Shown here: positions 25,150-37,262 of the stretch, piece after piece
How the letters are laid out: the number at the start of each line of letters is the position of its first letter
Numbering within the stretch: the stretch's first letter is position 1
Assembly (NCBI RefSeq): GCF_030272615.1
Contig: NC_081405.1
Span: 308,426,014 to 308,490,013 of the forward strand
Direction: 5' to 3'
Length of the DNA: 64,000 nucleotides
Source of the DNA: Cryptomeria japonica
Lineage: Eukaryota > Streptophyta > Pinopsida > Cupressales > Cupressaceae
Translations under genes and position numbers: made by a program
The notes under the pieces: generated by a model
What the model was told of the DNA's origin: nothing
The model's database searches: none
The model's input: only the letters and a program-made list of their open reading frames with translations

Positions 25150-25795
25150 TACAGGATAAGCCTATGTGGGATAAGCCCTCACTATCTTTGTGTGGTGTGC
25201 CTTTGCTTTTGTTAGCCTGCACAATATTTTGGCAACCTGTTAACTTACATGAGATAAGGTTTCTCTCTTTTTTCTTTGCTTTTCCTTATCCTGTAGGACC
25301 AATCATCTATCTCATGTGGGATAAGGTTTTCTTCAAGAAATCTCCCTTTGATTTCTTGCCTCATGAAAACATCTCTCTCCTAGATTCACTACATAGGATA
25401 ACAAAGTGCCTTGTTTCCATTTGTTAATTGTCATCTTGCTAGGTTTCTGTCATTCACTTCTCATGTTGTGGGATAAGGGAAACACATCTCTCTGCTTTGA
25501 ACTCTTTTGACTATCGTATCTTGCGCGACTAGCACATGATCTTTTCAACAATGTGGGATAGTGAGGCACCACTATTTTTTTCGATATGGTTATCCCTCGG
25601 GACTAGTCACTTTGGACAACAAGTGATGTGGGATAAGAGGGAGTGCCTTGTTCATCAAAATTAAGTTATCCATCAAGGCATTCAACACTCGACCAACATG
25701 TTGCAGGATACGAGGAAAAATTATGTGCACCACATAGTTTCTATCCCGTAGCATCATACACGTTCAACTGCACATTTTGCGGGATATTAAGGATC
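25150..25795. repeat. GGGATAAG motif array in the element B LTR
   Basis: About fourteen copies or near-copies of GGGATAAG, on either strand, occur 20-80 bp apart: near 25155, 25171, 25253, 25284, 25317, 25399, 25470, 25553, 25588, 25631, 25670, 25705, 25743 and 25787. Many are preceded by TGTG, GCG or CATG. The matching stretch of the other LTR (32275-32420 and 48480-48960) has the same arrangement. The core GATAA resembles the plant I-box, but that is only a resemblance. Confidence 0.7.
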
Positions 25796-25829
25796 ACCTA
25801 ACCTACACGTTATTGACATCCTCTACTGT

Positions 25830-26000
25830 GAGACCAGTATGACCAACCAATCATGTTAGTGACAACCCTGGTCACATAACCATCATTTTATTGATACTTG
25901 CAGAAACATAACCATTGTGTTATTAACACTTGATGTCATAATACACAATGCCCCTTTGGTCATAGCGATCTAGCGATAAACTGCATGTTATTGACATCTG
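25830..26000. repeat. Degenerate short tandem repeats (ATAACC..GTTATTGACA)
   Basis: Units like CATAACCATCATTTTATTGA and GTGTTATTAACACTTG recur every 30-45 bp, with variants such as GCATGTTATTGACATCTG at about 25982. The corresponding part of the right LTR (about 48975-49200) keeps them in clearer form, for example CATAACCATCATGTTATTGA. Confidence 0.6.
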
Positions 26001-26627
26001 TAGTTATACCTTTCCTGATTCAAATTGGTTTGCTTGATGTCTTTACCACTGCATTTCCCTTTGTCTTCTTCATCCAATTACTTTTCCTTTTAGAATATTC
26101 TAGGCTTGACTTTTGTATCTCCTTGTGCATATAACATGGTGTGTTATACGATGTTGCAGTAGTACTTATGACTTTTGGTCCTCTATCCACCTTTATCAAC
26201 CTCCATGTATACTGATTTACTGATTTAACCTACACAACTCTACTACCCAGATACAACACTATATCAACTACTCTAATCTTCCTCTGGGATGTTCATCATT
26301 GCTACATCATTGAACTTTCCATCCCGGTGTCTCTTCATGCTTTTGCATCTCTCTTCCTCTCCATCCAATGGGTGTCCTGCATGTCTATACATTTCAGTGA
26401 GTGCGGAGCTATCACTTGCACATTCTTCTTTAAGATGCTCATGGAATTTATGGCACTTATCATCTCTACATCTTTGTCCATTACAACATATTCACTGTTG
26501 ACATCAATCAACTCTACATGCCTACTATATCTTCATCCAGTGAATGTCTTGTATGTATCTCTGTAAGTTTATCAACTCATCCCTATACACACGCATGTTG
26601 ACATCAATGACAATTCAATGCCAACAA

Positions 26628-26676
26628 TCTCCCCCTTTGGCATTGATGTCAACACCAGTCTTCACTGTCCCCCTTT
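26628..26676 (-). promoter_or_regulatory. Element B duplicated polypurine tracts
   Basis: On the minus strand the terminal tract AAAGGGGGAGA (26628-26638) adjoins the 3' LTR. A second copy, TGTCAAAGGGGGAC, lies 30-40 bp further inside at about 26667-26680. This is the same doubled layout seen in Copia-1, C and Copia-3. Confidence 0.75.
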
Positions 26677-26679
26677 GAC

Positions 26680-27990
26680 AATAATGGCAAAGGATCTAGC
26701 TACCATATGACTTCTGATACCAACATAAATACTTCTCATCACTCTATCCCTTTGAATCATTTGATTCTATACACCACTGCTTCTTTTCACTCTTCCCTTT
26801 TTGGATTAGACCATCTTTATAAGAAAATCCTCTATAGTCATCTTCTTGATCTCTAAGAAAATTGAAGCACATGTTCTCCTTTTGATGCAAAATAGTGAAG
26901 GTATCTTCCAATTTTTGGCCATGACACATCTACAATACCTGCTACCATTATACTAACCTCATTCACTCAGCTAGAAACACATGTCACTTCCCCTGTGACA
27001 ATGAAACCATACATGTGGTCAATAACACGGTGCTACCTTCAACAACACCATAATTTCTCCTCCTTTTGCAACATCATCACTTGCTATAAATGTGCTAGCC
27101 CTTTCTAAGCAATAGTCTTCCCCTATTATTTTCTCATCTACTGCACATGCAATCTTTCTATTATCCACTTGAGAAATGGTCTTCGCATAAGACAAATAAC
27201 CTCTATACTCCATCTCCTTTGGAGACACACATGTTCAAGGGTGAACACAAATGTTATTTATAAGATCCCCCCAAGCCAATGTATGAGTATGATTGTATGC
27301 ACTTCTATTGCCCATATGCTAGATAAACCATTATTACAATATAAAAACCAATGCCAATACTTCTTATAAAAATTACTTGTCTCTTGCCAAGACTTGTAAT
27401 TGCAATGCTAAAACATCCTACAACTTCTACTTATCTTGATTTCTTCCATCTTCATTCTTGCTAACATGTTCTGCAACCATTTTGCAATGTGGACCATCTG
27501 TAGGCTTTTGCAGTAGTAATCGACCTCACATATGTAGATGTGCAACTACAACCAAATGCCATATCATAATAAATTGTAACTATATTCAAACTAGGTATAT
27601 ATTTCTTCATCACTTGATCACCACTAAGGCATATATTCTTTCAACTCAACCATTCTTAGCAGGCAAGCAAATATTTTTTGTAGACTATAAATCAATCTTT
27701 ATACATACAAATAGTCACTCTCCTCATCAAGGTTCTCTTTGTCACTTAATGTCCTCAATTAAATTTACAATTTATCCTCTTCATAAATCATTTGTCTCCA
27801 CTTCATCATCATCAACTATTAAATATTTCATCTCTTCTTCTTCCTCCATGTCTTCTTTTTAAACATGGTCCTCCTTATACCTGTAGCATCACATCCTTGC
27901 ACTAGTTCTTTTCAAAATTTTGGGGGCAAAAGGTATGATTAATAATTAGCTCCCCCTAAGATCCCATATCTCCTTAAGCCTTAGAAGATA
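26680..27990. other. Non-coding 3' part of element B interior
   Basis: About 1.3 kb between the last zinc-knuckle-like segment and the polypurine tracts. I found no RT, integrase or RNase H motif on either strand. Short open stretches here, such as those near 26744-26929 and 27458-27862, show no recognised domain. Confidence 0.5.
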
Positions 27991-27994
27991 TCAC

Positions 27995-30158
27995 TTGTGT
28001 ATTGAATGCACAGTGCCTGCCCATGGTCATATCCTCTTGTTTTCTTCTCCAAACTTGCTTGACCTCCCTTTTTCTCTTACTTACAATTCTTGGAGAAACA
28101 TCAATCTTTTTGTGATGAATATCCTTTGCTCTGCAATACCTTTTAGTATGGCCAAAGTTGTTGTAGTTGTAGAAAATTGTATTCTTATGTAATAGAGGAG
28201 TAGAGGGATATCTATTAATCTAATTTATTCTCCTTCTCTAAATCATTCTATTGTTACCAGCATATGGAACAAAGGAATTCCTTGACCTTCTTGGAGTACT
28301 TCTAATTTTCTTCCATGCAAATCTTTGTCTCTCATACATTCAATCACCTTTTCCATGTTGACCATAGTTGCTATACCTTTCACTTTTATTTAAGGAGGAA
28401 GTATAGGAGCTGCCATATGACTAAAAACTTTTCTTTCTACATTCATGACTCCTATGACCAATATTATTGTAAATATAACAAACAATATTTACATTTCTCA
28501 AAGAAGAAAATGGACTCTTCCTATCATATATGGGATTAGATCTATGCATGTGTCTCTGACATACTATGTCCATATTCATTATATTTTTGGCAAACTATAG
28601 TTTTATTTCTAGAATCAGCAACTTGACCTATCCTAGACCCTTTCCTACATTCACTTGCCCTATGACTATAACTTTTACATCAGAAATAATAACCAAAGAA
28701 GGAGGGTTTGTAACTTATAAATTTATTTTTCCATACGTGTGGAGATCTTGCAGGCTTGTTGGCATCATTCCTTCTTCCTTTGTTTTTGATCTTGGGATGC
28801 TCATTTGCAACACACATATGTCTTGATTTTCTTCTATTCTTAGTCATGTGTGCAGTAGAATTGTTTGATCTTCTTCTAGTAGGAGGTCTCCTAGATACTC
28901 TTCTTGTGACCTTATCTTTGTTGTAGCCATCTTCATTCAGTTTTCCTTTTCCATTTAGATCAACATTATTATTTCTTGTAGCAGCAACCTTCATATTCAT
29001 GTCTTCAACAGTAGTAGTCAAATACATCTTCTTTATTGGAGCATTCCTGACTGTGAAGGTTTGTTTATTACCATTATTTTTTGAAGAAAAAAAGTGAATC
29101 TCTTTGTTGGAAGTATCCTTGCTTGTGGAGCATTGGCTAGTTTCGTATCCAACACCATTAGTATCCTTGGAGTGCTTTTATTTACTCAACATTTTGTACA
29201 AGGCCTATGTGCTTCCTTCATATTTAATTCTTGTCTTGAGCTCATCTTGGCACTTCTGAAGCTCTATTGTGAGCTTTGCTATTTCATCTTTGACATTTTA
29301 ACACTCCTTTCCTTTTGTCTCAACTTATGATTCTAATTTATTACACCTACACTTCTTGGTATCAAAATCTTATTTTAATTCTTCAATTATCTTTTTAGAA
29401 TCATCAACCTATGCCTTTAGATTTGCAGTGGTTTTCTCTAACTCTTTAAGACACTTATTCAGCCGGTCTTGCTATTCAATAGCTGCATCTTTATACATTT
29501 TATATTATTTCCTCACCTTTTTGAGTTCTTCTAATTCAATTGTCATAGCAGCAATACCCTGATTTGATTCTTCAAGGCTTTTCCTCAACAAATCATGTTC
29601 CTTTTTGGTTGACTTCTTATAATCTTTTAATTCTTTCCATTCTTCTAGGATACATATCAGTTCTCCTCCAAAGTCAAGTTCAACATCACTTTCGTATTCA
29701 TCATCGTCACTATGACAAGGACCTTTCTTGTAGGATGTTCTCTCCTCATCTTGTGTCTCTTGTCCCATGAATGAATGTGATTCATTCTCATGTTCAATGC
29801 AACAACTGATAGGTCTACACATATCAGCTTCAAATATATTTGCTTCACAAATATTCTTCGTCTCACAATTTGATCCTATAGTGGTAGGCTCTTCACCATT
29901 TGGTCTCTTTAGTCTATTCCAAAATCTCTTTAAAGACTTGCATCTATCCACCTTTGAGGACACCGTATTAGGTAGCCCACTTAGAATAGCCTTCATGGCT
30001 TCCAAATTACATTTATTTCTTTTTGCCTCAAAATTAGTAGGAGGACTTGTAGGACTAGAGTAACCATTTACAACTAACATCCAAACATCATAGACTAAAT
30101 CAAACAAATAGACTTTCATTCTTGCAATCCAAGTGGCATAGTTTGAACCATCAAACAT
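27995..30158 (-). pseudogene. Element B gag-like protein with coiled coil and zinc-knuckle remnants
   Basis: The ORF opening at 30158 starts MFDGSNYATWIARMKVYLFD, the usual plant Copia gag opening, then AMKAILSGLPNTVSSKV and an acidic tract (29705-29660). A heptad-like Lys/Glu/Leu region (LEELKKVRK, then ELEKTTANLKA and ELQKCQDELKTR in shifted frames) suggests a coiled coil up to about 29200. Basic stretches follow at 29027-28680. Three decayed CX2CX4HX4C knuckles are seen near 28690-28640, 28590-28540 and 28165-28120, with cysteines changed to Tyr or Phe (as in CKSYSHRASEC and YNYNNFGHTKRYC). Stops break it. A role in RNA binding and particle formation is inferred from the family. Confidence 0.75.
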
Positions 30159-30248
30159 AGGTGCAGGGATTGACTCAAATTTAACTATTGTGTCTAGACA
30201 CTAGAATCTACCCAATCTGGAGAAATCTTTTCAACTAGGCAACTGAGG

Positions 30249-30262
30249 GATTTGATACCAAT
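30249..30262 (-). other. Primer-binding site of element B
   Basis: On the minus strand the right LTR is followed by ATTGGTATCAAATCCC. It resembles the plant Copia site TTGGTATCAGAGC, with the GAGC end changed. Confidence 0.78.
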
Positions 30263-32421
30263 TGAAGAGACACAATGGACCACTAAGAGGGGGGTGAATC
30301 AATGGTAATTAGTAAAAACTTTTACCTTCTAAAAATCAAAGCAATAATAACTTTAATCACAAGACCATGAGTAGAGATATTAAACAGATCACCACACACA
30401 CACAAGAGGCAACCCATAACACAAGTGCATACGAGGAAAACCCACGGTGAGGAAAAACCATGGTGAGAAATGCTACTGGAGTCTACTGCTCCAATCCATC
30501 CTCATAGGTAAATCATTGAATACAATATTTAGGGCACCAACCCAAGGAGCACCTAACCCTGAAGTTAATGGGCACCAACCCAAAGGAGGACCAACACTTA
30601 CAATTTATGAGAACTTACTCAAAGGAGTACCAACCCATGGAGCACCAACCCATAGCTCTGAGCACCCAGTCAAAGAATACAATGAGTACATATGAATACA
30701 ATTTAAGTAACTTGTTGCAAATGAGGTTTTGCAACTCACAAATATTGTTCTCTTGAGATTGAATTGACTCATTTCTTCTTTTTGATCTTGAGCTTCAATC
30801 TCATCTCTCTAATCTCTACCTGTCTCTAATCCTGTTCTCTATTCTCTGCTCTTTGTCTTTTGCTCAGTTCACATCTCCTCTCTACCTCTCATAATATACA
30901 TAAACCATTGTGTTATCTACCTCTTCTCTCCACACTTTGGTCTCTAGTTTCTGCTACTTTTTGATCTCTGCCTTGATTACCCTTCCTTCTCTGACTCTCA
31001 GTTTCACCTTCCTCTGACAACTCTTCTCTCAATCTGCTACTTGTACAACTTCTCCCTACTCTATTTTTGCAACTTCTCTCTATGTGCTTCATCTCTATTA
31101 TTTCTCTCTATATGCTTCTACAACTTTTATTCTTGGCAGCAACCTCCTTCACTAATCAGGAGCACCACACACATATAGACATACAAACACACTCTAGCCT
31201 CATTTTAGATTACTATTCTTCTATATTGTCAATCCTTTTACATCCACACACCTTCAGCTTACTTCAAGATCAACTGCAAGTTTACCTCATTCTCTAACTA
31301 CAAGCCAACTACCCTAATCAGATTGGATTCAATTCCCTAGTTTAATCGTCACCAATGCATTCATAATCAACACCTACACAAGGTCGGTCTAATCTTCATC
31401 AGCTTTGAATCTAAACCACTGATATCCTAGATTCAATCCTTCATTAATGGCATCATGGCAATTTCACGTGCCACATCATCTCTGTGTTCTCTCTCACTAA
31501 CCATCTCAGACCATAATCCATTTACTATATTGCACAGTCATCTCTGCACATAAGAATGTTATTTCCTCCAACAAAAATTTCTCAAATAATTCATTCTTTT
31601 CCTCAAATTTCTAGGATGAATCAGATTTGATCTCCCTTCTTGAATTGAACACCTGCATTGAATGACTCTATACAGAGTTGCTGATGATCTCCACTGTATC
31701 ATATTGGATTACCTACATTGAACGCGTCTCCTCTATTCACACACTATTCACCATACCTAGTTTTCTATATTTGGCAAACTCAATCTGTCCCAGAGATTGG
31801 ATTCAGCTTCAGTTTGATCACCTCGAGCCCAACAACTAGCCGACAACTTGGTCGCCATTAATGCACCTCTATCCTCTATCGACCTACCAAGAAAAGATGG
31901 ACAACTACCAAACTAGAATCCACCATCACCAACTTCTGCATATCAAGTATGTTCTTCGAGTAGCCAAGAAGCTATATGTTTCCACAATCTTCATCCAGAT
32001 CAGATGGTCAAGGTCGATCAGCCACCATGTAGATCATTTTACCTATCAACATGCATATACCTTCTTTTTCAGCGTCTAAGTCACTTGGTCAATCCTGTTC
32101 AATCATCCACATGGACCTCAAAGTCTATAAGCAAGCATTCATGGCATCAAAAGTCTTCTTAATTGTCATCCAGGTCATCTGGTCAAACTTGGTTGACCAC
32201 CACATGGATCTTTGCATCTCAAGGGCCACTATCTTCTTGCCCCGCAAGACCATCTGCATGTCCAAGTTACGTGAGTTGGATAAGCCTACGTGGGATAAGC
32301 CTTCATTATCTTTGTGTGGTGTGCCTTTTCTTTTGTTTTCCCGCGCAACATTTTGGCGACTTGTTAACTTACACGGGATAAGGTTTTTCTCTTTTGTCTT
32401 TTCTTTTCCTTATCTCATGGG
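30263..32421 (-). repeat. 5' LTR of element B, part 1
   Basis: It starts TGAAGAGACACAATGG and aligns with 23125-25310 of the left LTR, including the GCACCAACCC repeats (30535-30665) and the first GGGATAAG copies (32279-32415). It is interrupted at ATGGG (32417-32421) by element C and resumes at 48462. Confidence 0.9.
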
Positions 32422-33271
32422 TGTTGGCATTATACACTCAGATGAGAATAGTTGATTTTGTCATTGATGGAAACCCACTGGTAACATGGTTCACAAGTTA
32501 CACCAGCAATAGATTATTCTCACTGGCATCCAATCTACACCGACAAAAGATCTTACCAACACTCCTAGCTGACATGGAAATTATATTATTTTATATTATA
32601 ATTATATTGTATAGCCGACATAATGTATTGTAAAGACTCATATATGTATGAGATCTTATAGGTCATTATGTAAAAGTGAAAAAATGTATGAATGGCATGT
32701 AAGTGAAGTAAGGATATGTAATTAGGTAATGCATATGAGAGAAAATATCTATATGCATTTTGATGTAATAATTTTATGAGCGAATAAGAGAAAAGTAGAG
32801 TGAAGAAAGGTTTATAGTATAGGTATTTGACATAGCCTAAACTGGTACTGAATCCAACATTGTAGATGCTATATTGAGAAGTACATTGTCATTGGATTTA
32901 ATCATCCAATTTTGTAGTCAGTGTGACTCCTTTTTGTGATTGAGAAGTGAGCTCTAGGCTGTTGACCTTCCTGCATGTGCAAGCCCCTATTATATAAGTA
33001 ATATTTATTCATATTGGCTAGTGAGTAAATATTGTGGGTCACAAATCCCACCGAGATGTTTCCCCTACTGGGTTTCCTCGCCAAAAATATATGTGTTATG
33101 GTGTGCATTGATGGTTATATTATTATTTATCTTTATTTCTTTATTGTTCTTTTACCATTACATTAATTTGGGTTGTAAAGTTGCATACAAGTTTAAATCT
33201 TTAGTATACCAGTTAGACACTGATTCACCCCCCACCTCTCAGTGTCTTTGGGATTGTTCAAGTATCTAACA
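32422..33271 (+). repeat. 5' LTR of element C
   Basis: It begins TGTTGGCATTATACACTC and ends GTATCTAACA. The 3' copy matches closely, with shared blocks such as CATCCAATTTTGTAGTCAGT and AAAATATATGTGTTATGG. The 3' LTR has an extra segment near 47665-47700. The primer site ATTGGTATCATAGCC begins at 33272. Confidence 0.9.
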
Positions 33272-33315
33272 ATTGGTATCATAGCCTAGTCCTCTATTTA
33301 CGAAAGCCTAACAGC

Positions 33316-34383
33316 TTGAGGAAGATTCTGAAACCAGTACCAATGGAAATCTTGAGACAACAGTTTCAAGGAGCTCTTGAAGATCTTGATGTAGAAAAAT
33401 TGAAGAATATCAAATTGGAAGATGAACTTAGAACTACTCGGGAGTTTATCAAAGCACTTCAAGATAACCTGGTTATAGCAAAGAATAACAAAAAAGAATT
33501 ACATGTACAATTGCAAAATCAAGATGATGAAGAAAAAGAAACTCTTAGAGATATTGCAGACAAATTGAGAGAAGAGAACAGTAACATGACGAATGAGATG
33601 CAAGATTTAACCATGAGACTATGCAAGGATATTGAAGATAGAAAGAGGAATGAAGAAGATTTGGCCAGAAGACTAAATGAAAGATCAAATGAATCTCAAA
33701 GGCTTAGCTATGAAAATGATATGCTTAAAACAGATTTGAATCACATGCAACATGACAAACATGAACTTTTGAGACAAGTTAGCACTTTGGAAAATTAGTT
33801 GATCATTGAAAATGAATACAAAGACAAATTCAAGAAGATTTCATATAATCTTGATAATATGTTGAAAAGTTAGAAATGTGATGGAGAAATAGTTGTACTT
33901 GGATTTGAACATGGAGAAACTTTCGGGACTGCAAACAATCATGATCACAACAAATTGGTAAGGCAACCTAATGCCTATAAATTTAATGGGAAATGTTTTA
34001 ATGGCAACAAATTTGGTCATAGAGCAAATTAGTGCAGATTTAAGAATAATCAGAATACAAACTCTCCCATCGGTCAATGTTCAAAATGCAATAAAAATGA
34101 TCATAACTCAGACAATTGTATAATGAATGTGAAATGCTATGTTTGTGGTAGATTTGGACATTTATCTAATCAATGCAGAACTCAAACCGGTCAAGGTTAT
34201 GGAAAGGCTATTCAGAGAAACAATGTAACTTGTTATGCATGTAACAAGATTGGGCATATTGCAAAATTTTGTAGAAGCAAGGCTATACCAACGAACAATA
34301 AAGGATCCAATAATAAAGGCAAAGAAAAGGTGATTGAAATCAAGCAAGAATTTTGTAAACAAAGGATTAGAAAGAGAAATTAG
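33316..34383 (+). pseudogene. Element C ORF1: coiled-coil and four-zinc-knuckle gag-like protein
   Basis: One frame of 356 codons with in-frame stops at 33796, 33871 and about 34030. Residues 1-160 are charged and heptad-rich (LEDLDVEKLKNIKLEDEL, LREENSNMTNEMQDLTMR), predicting a long coiled coil. Four CX2CX4HX4C knuckles follow at about 33995-34035, 34080-34120, 34128-34172 and 34228-34275. The first has lost one Cys (CFNGNKFGHRAN); the others are intact (CSKCNKNDHNSDNC, CYVCGRFGHLSNQC, CYACNKIGHIAKFC). The tail is Lys-rich. This is the nucleocapsid-like end of gag and may package RNA; the N-terminal capsid motif seen in B is missing here. Confidence 0.8.
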
Positions 34384-34760
34384 AGAAGTGATGAATTTAT
34401 CACTACACCAGAAGAATAGGGTAATCCTACATCGATAGGAGATTCTTCATCTAACTAAGGAATAATCCTTAGGGGTAAGGCTACAAATTGAAAATCATGG
34501 ATTTACCCTCGATTAATGGTAAGAAGTTATATTTATTCTTTACCGGAAGATATGTGGACTTTTCACTTCACCAACGAAGCATTTATTGCGGTTGTAAGTC
34601 AATTTTTGGTTATAAAGGCATTGTAACCTCTCATTTCAATTCACCAAGAATCCAAGCATTCGAAGAGCGAAATTGAGCAAAGGCATTCTAAAGGCAAAGC
34701 AATGAAGGTCTTTTTAGAGAATTCAAGGATTTCACAGTTAAAAGGTATTTATCTTTTGCA

Positions 34761-35286
34761 ATGGCATCTTCATATTTTGTTCCCGAATTCGTAGCAAACC
34801 CTACCATTATGGAAAACATTAAACAACCTCGACCCGTTTTCAAGATCATTCCTAAAATAGCTAAATAGGATGATTCTATTGATGCATTTTCTAAAATTAT
34901 GAAGGGAGTCACATTTACTGAAGACCTTAGGGCATACATACATTGCAACATAGAAAGTTTAGGGTCTAAATATTTAATGAACATGTACATGAATGTAATT
35001 ACTGACAAGGATGGGATAGTGAAACCGGAACATAAGGTAGTTGAGGATCTAGGTTTTATTGACATCCTCCATATGCCAGAATTCTCAGATGAAGCCGTCT
35101 GCTATGTCCTTAGTAGGGTTCACGGATAATTTATGTGGTTGGACTCAATGTTCAAGATTACCAAGGAAGCTATTAAAGTTGTTACTGGTTTACCCTCCAC
35201 CGGTTCTAGACTTGACAAGAAGAATAAAATCCCTAACAAGGAAGTTATGAGCTTAACCGAAGCTACATATGACAATTGATAACTTA
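34761..35286 (+). pseudogene. Element C ORF2, first part (unknown function), split by element D
   Basis: The ATG at 34761 gives MASSYFVPEFVANPTIMENI, then FTEDLRAYIHCNIESLGSKY, GFIDILHMPEFSDEAV and, after one TAA at about 35128, FMWLDSMFKITKEAIKVV and TGLPSTGSRLDKKNK. Stops are few. At the TSD GGGTC the frame enters element D, and it resumes in the same frame at 43099 (LRV then NDIKDKNVKFSS). I recognise no enzyme. The pattern W-x-F-x-IT-x-E-x-I-x-x-x-TGLP recurs in the Gypsy extra ORF and near 60.2 kb. Confidence 0.7.
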
Positions 35287-35291
35287 GGGTC

Positions 35292-36518
35292 TGTAAAGCG
35301 GAAAAAATCACGATCAAACCCTAGCTGCTCTCCCCTCTTCCGACTCCGAGGAGAGAGAAGGGAGGTTCGCTAGGATTCGATGGTTTTTCACTTAGGGGAG
35401 AGACTTTACATTCAAAAGAGGGGTTGAAACTCATAAGATCCAATCCCACACAATGTAAGATTGGATGCTAAATGAATTTCAAGGGTTAGGAAAGCAAGGC
35501 TACCCTCTTTTGTAAAGAATGTTGTTAAGGAAATTAAGCTAGGAATGCATAGAAAGTCATAAAGATTCGCTTATAAACTGAGTTCGGGTTATAGGATGAA
35601 GCTGCGGACCTAGAATTAGCAGTAAAATGTCGATACGGCGCTGGCCTGCAAATTTGAGCAAAAGTTGTCAGGACGATGGTGCCCGACGCCACGGTCCTCT
35701 GAAAAATCCGCGAAACAAAGGGGGATCTGTTCGTCTCTGCACAAGGATTCCAGATCTTCAATTTCAGCCACGTACCTACAACCTACACACAGAAAAGCGA
35801 AGATGATTGGGGGGTTAGGGATTAGGGGTTTGCCTTTAGGTCAAACCCCGGTTTTGGAATTAACCAAGAAATGAGCAAGAGCTGTAAATGTAAATGTATG
35901 TAAAACAAGTACTAATACCTTGTTCTAAGGATGTTTGTATCCTTATGTGCGAAGGTTTAGATGTTGTATGTTGTATGTTGTATGTTGTAGCATGTAGTAT
36001 GTGATCTCCTCTTCAATGGTTGAATCCTTGTCTTGAATGCAACACTTAGCCTTGAATGGAGACTTAGAAGGAATGCTTGAATGCTTGAATGCTTGAGTAT
36101 AATTTCCACGCTTTGTACACATATCCTCTTCATCCCAAATGAGAGAGAAAAATGTAGTTTATATACTTGTCATTTAGGGCTGATAGACTGATTTTCCCGA
36201 CCTTAGGCCGACCAGGAAAGTTAATTTCCAATTTGCAAACAAAAAGACCCGAGACCCCTTAGGAGATCGGGCCCAAAAAAGGACCCAGGGACCAGGGCGC
36301 TGGGCGCCCTGGTCCTGAGGGACCAGGGCACTGGGCGCTCTGGTCCCACCTCCTGGGACATCAGGGTGCAAGGAGGTTCAGGCCAGGGTACTTGAAAAAT
36401 GCAGTTTTTAGTGTCGTGAGCAAGTTTCAGGGTCTCCATTCAGGTTGCGTGTTGCGTCGCCATCGTGAAGACCGAAATGCAGTCGAAATTGCAAGTGTCG
36501 CAATTTTAGGACGCTACA
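35292..36518 (-). repeat. 3' LTR of element D
   Basis: Runs TGTAAAGCGG to GGACGCTACA on the plus strand and equals the other LTR in length (1227 bp). It includes a TGTTGTATGT short-repeat run near 35964-35990, TTGAATGC repeats near 36075-36100 and GC-rich inverted repeats at 35667-35698 and 36290-36360. The polypurine tract (GTGGGGGCTAAA on the minus strand) lies at 36519-36533. Confidence 0.93.
36285..36362. repeat. GC-rich inverted and tandem repeat in element D LTR
   Basis: GGACCAGGGCGC and GCGCCCTGGTCC form an inverted repeat centred near 36301. The unit is followed by a near copy (GGACCAGGGCACTGGGCGCT) ending near 36345. The same structure is at 42860-42925 in the other LTR. It could fold into a strong hairpin in RNA. 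Confidence 0.8.
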
Positions 36519-36533
36519 TTTAGCCCCCACTTT

Positions 36534-37262
36534 AGCGGGAGTATGTATGCTCATGCTTCCGGTAAAGTACAAGGAAACAACATTGAAAGACTTTCACCAC
36601 GTCAAGGAGGCAAGATACACCAAGCCCCCAGTGGACTAAGGATCTTACGACTTCGATTGACAAAATAAAAGGGAAGATCGCGAGGAAGAACCATGACTGT
36701 CAGTAGTAAGGCTCCCTCACTATGAGTCATGCAAGAAAGATATCAAAAATTTTCAAGGCAAGACTAAATTTGCCAAGAAATTTTCAAGTATCTTGAAAAG
36801 ATATGAACGGGATGTATGCCCCCCTACGTTAAAGCGATCGCACACACCTCACCAGGGGTGATTGTTTTAACGTAGTGATACACATAAGAAATGAGAAAGG
36901 AAAGGAGCACGTTATCGCAAGGATTTAGCCCCCAAGTGTGAGATAAACCCAAGGATAATAGACACAAAACACAAAGCACAAGGTGACTTCGCTTTCCTTG
37001 GGGTCAGTATGCTGTATGATAAGTCATGTATATATATCATATGTATGTATGCATAATTGTTCTTCATTCCCCAATCAAGGAAGGTCACCTAGAAGAAGGG
37101 AACACATGTGTCTTTTGAGTCAACATGAGAGAGATCGAGAGATCTCAATGCTTTGCATCGTCCTCAAGTAGACAACACTAAGGACAACAAATAGAAGAAT
37201 GAGAATAACATATAGAAGAAGTAACACAAGAGAGGAGGAGAGAATCTGCTATGCTAATGTAA
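36534..37262 (-). other. 3' untranslated region of element D
   Basis: About 730 bp between the end of the long ORF and the polypurine tract, with no reading frame of note on the minus strand. Nothing here resembles RT, RNase H or integrase. Confidence 0.6.

Larger units (their letters stand above)
23125..26626 (-). repeat. 3' LTR of element B (3502 bp)
   Basis: It aligns with the interrupted right LTR, which totals 3512 bp when element C is removed. At the left end it contains several GCACCAACCC-type repeats (23395-23520). It continues with pyrimidine-rich sequence (23640-24000) and, near the right end, the GGGATAAG motif array. Small open stretches inside (for example 24737-25427) are not supported as genes. 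It ends GCCAACA next to the polypurine tract. Confidence 0.9.

Noticed and set aside
24534-25427. Several 60-136 codon open frames on the plus strand in the left LTR of element B
   Set aside because: They lie in LTR sequence, have no domain, are on the strand opposite to the element, and the matching frames in the other LTR are not preserved as the same proteins.
25150-25795. GGGATAAG series considered as a CRISPR-like array
   Set aside because: Motifs are only 8-10 bp, occur on both strands with irregular spacing, and lie inside a plant LTR.
36174-36439. Short minus-strand frames rich in Pro, Gly and Arg in the D LTR, repeated at 42749-43014
   Set aside because: They arise from the GC-rich inverted repeats and exist twice only because the LTR does.
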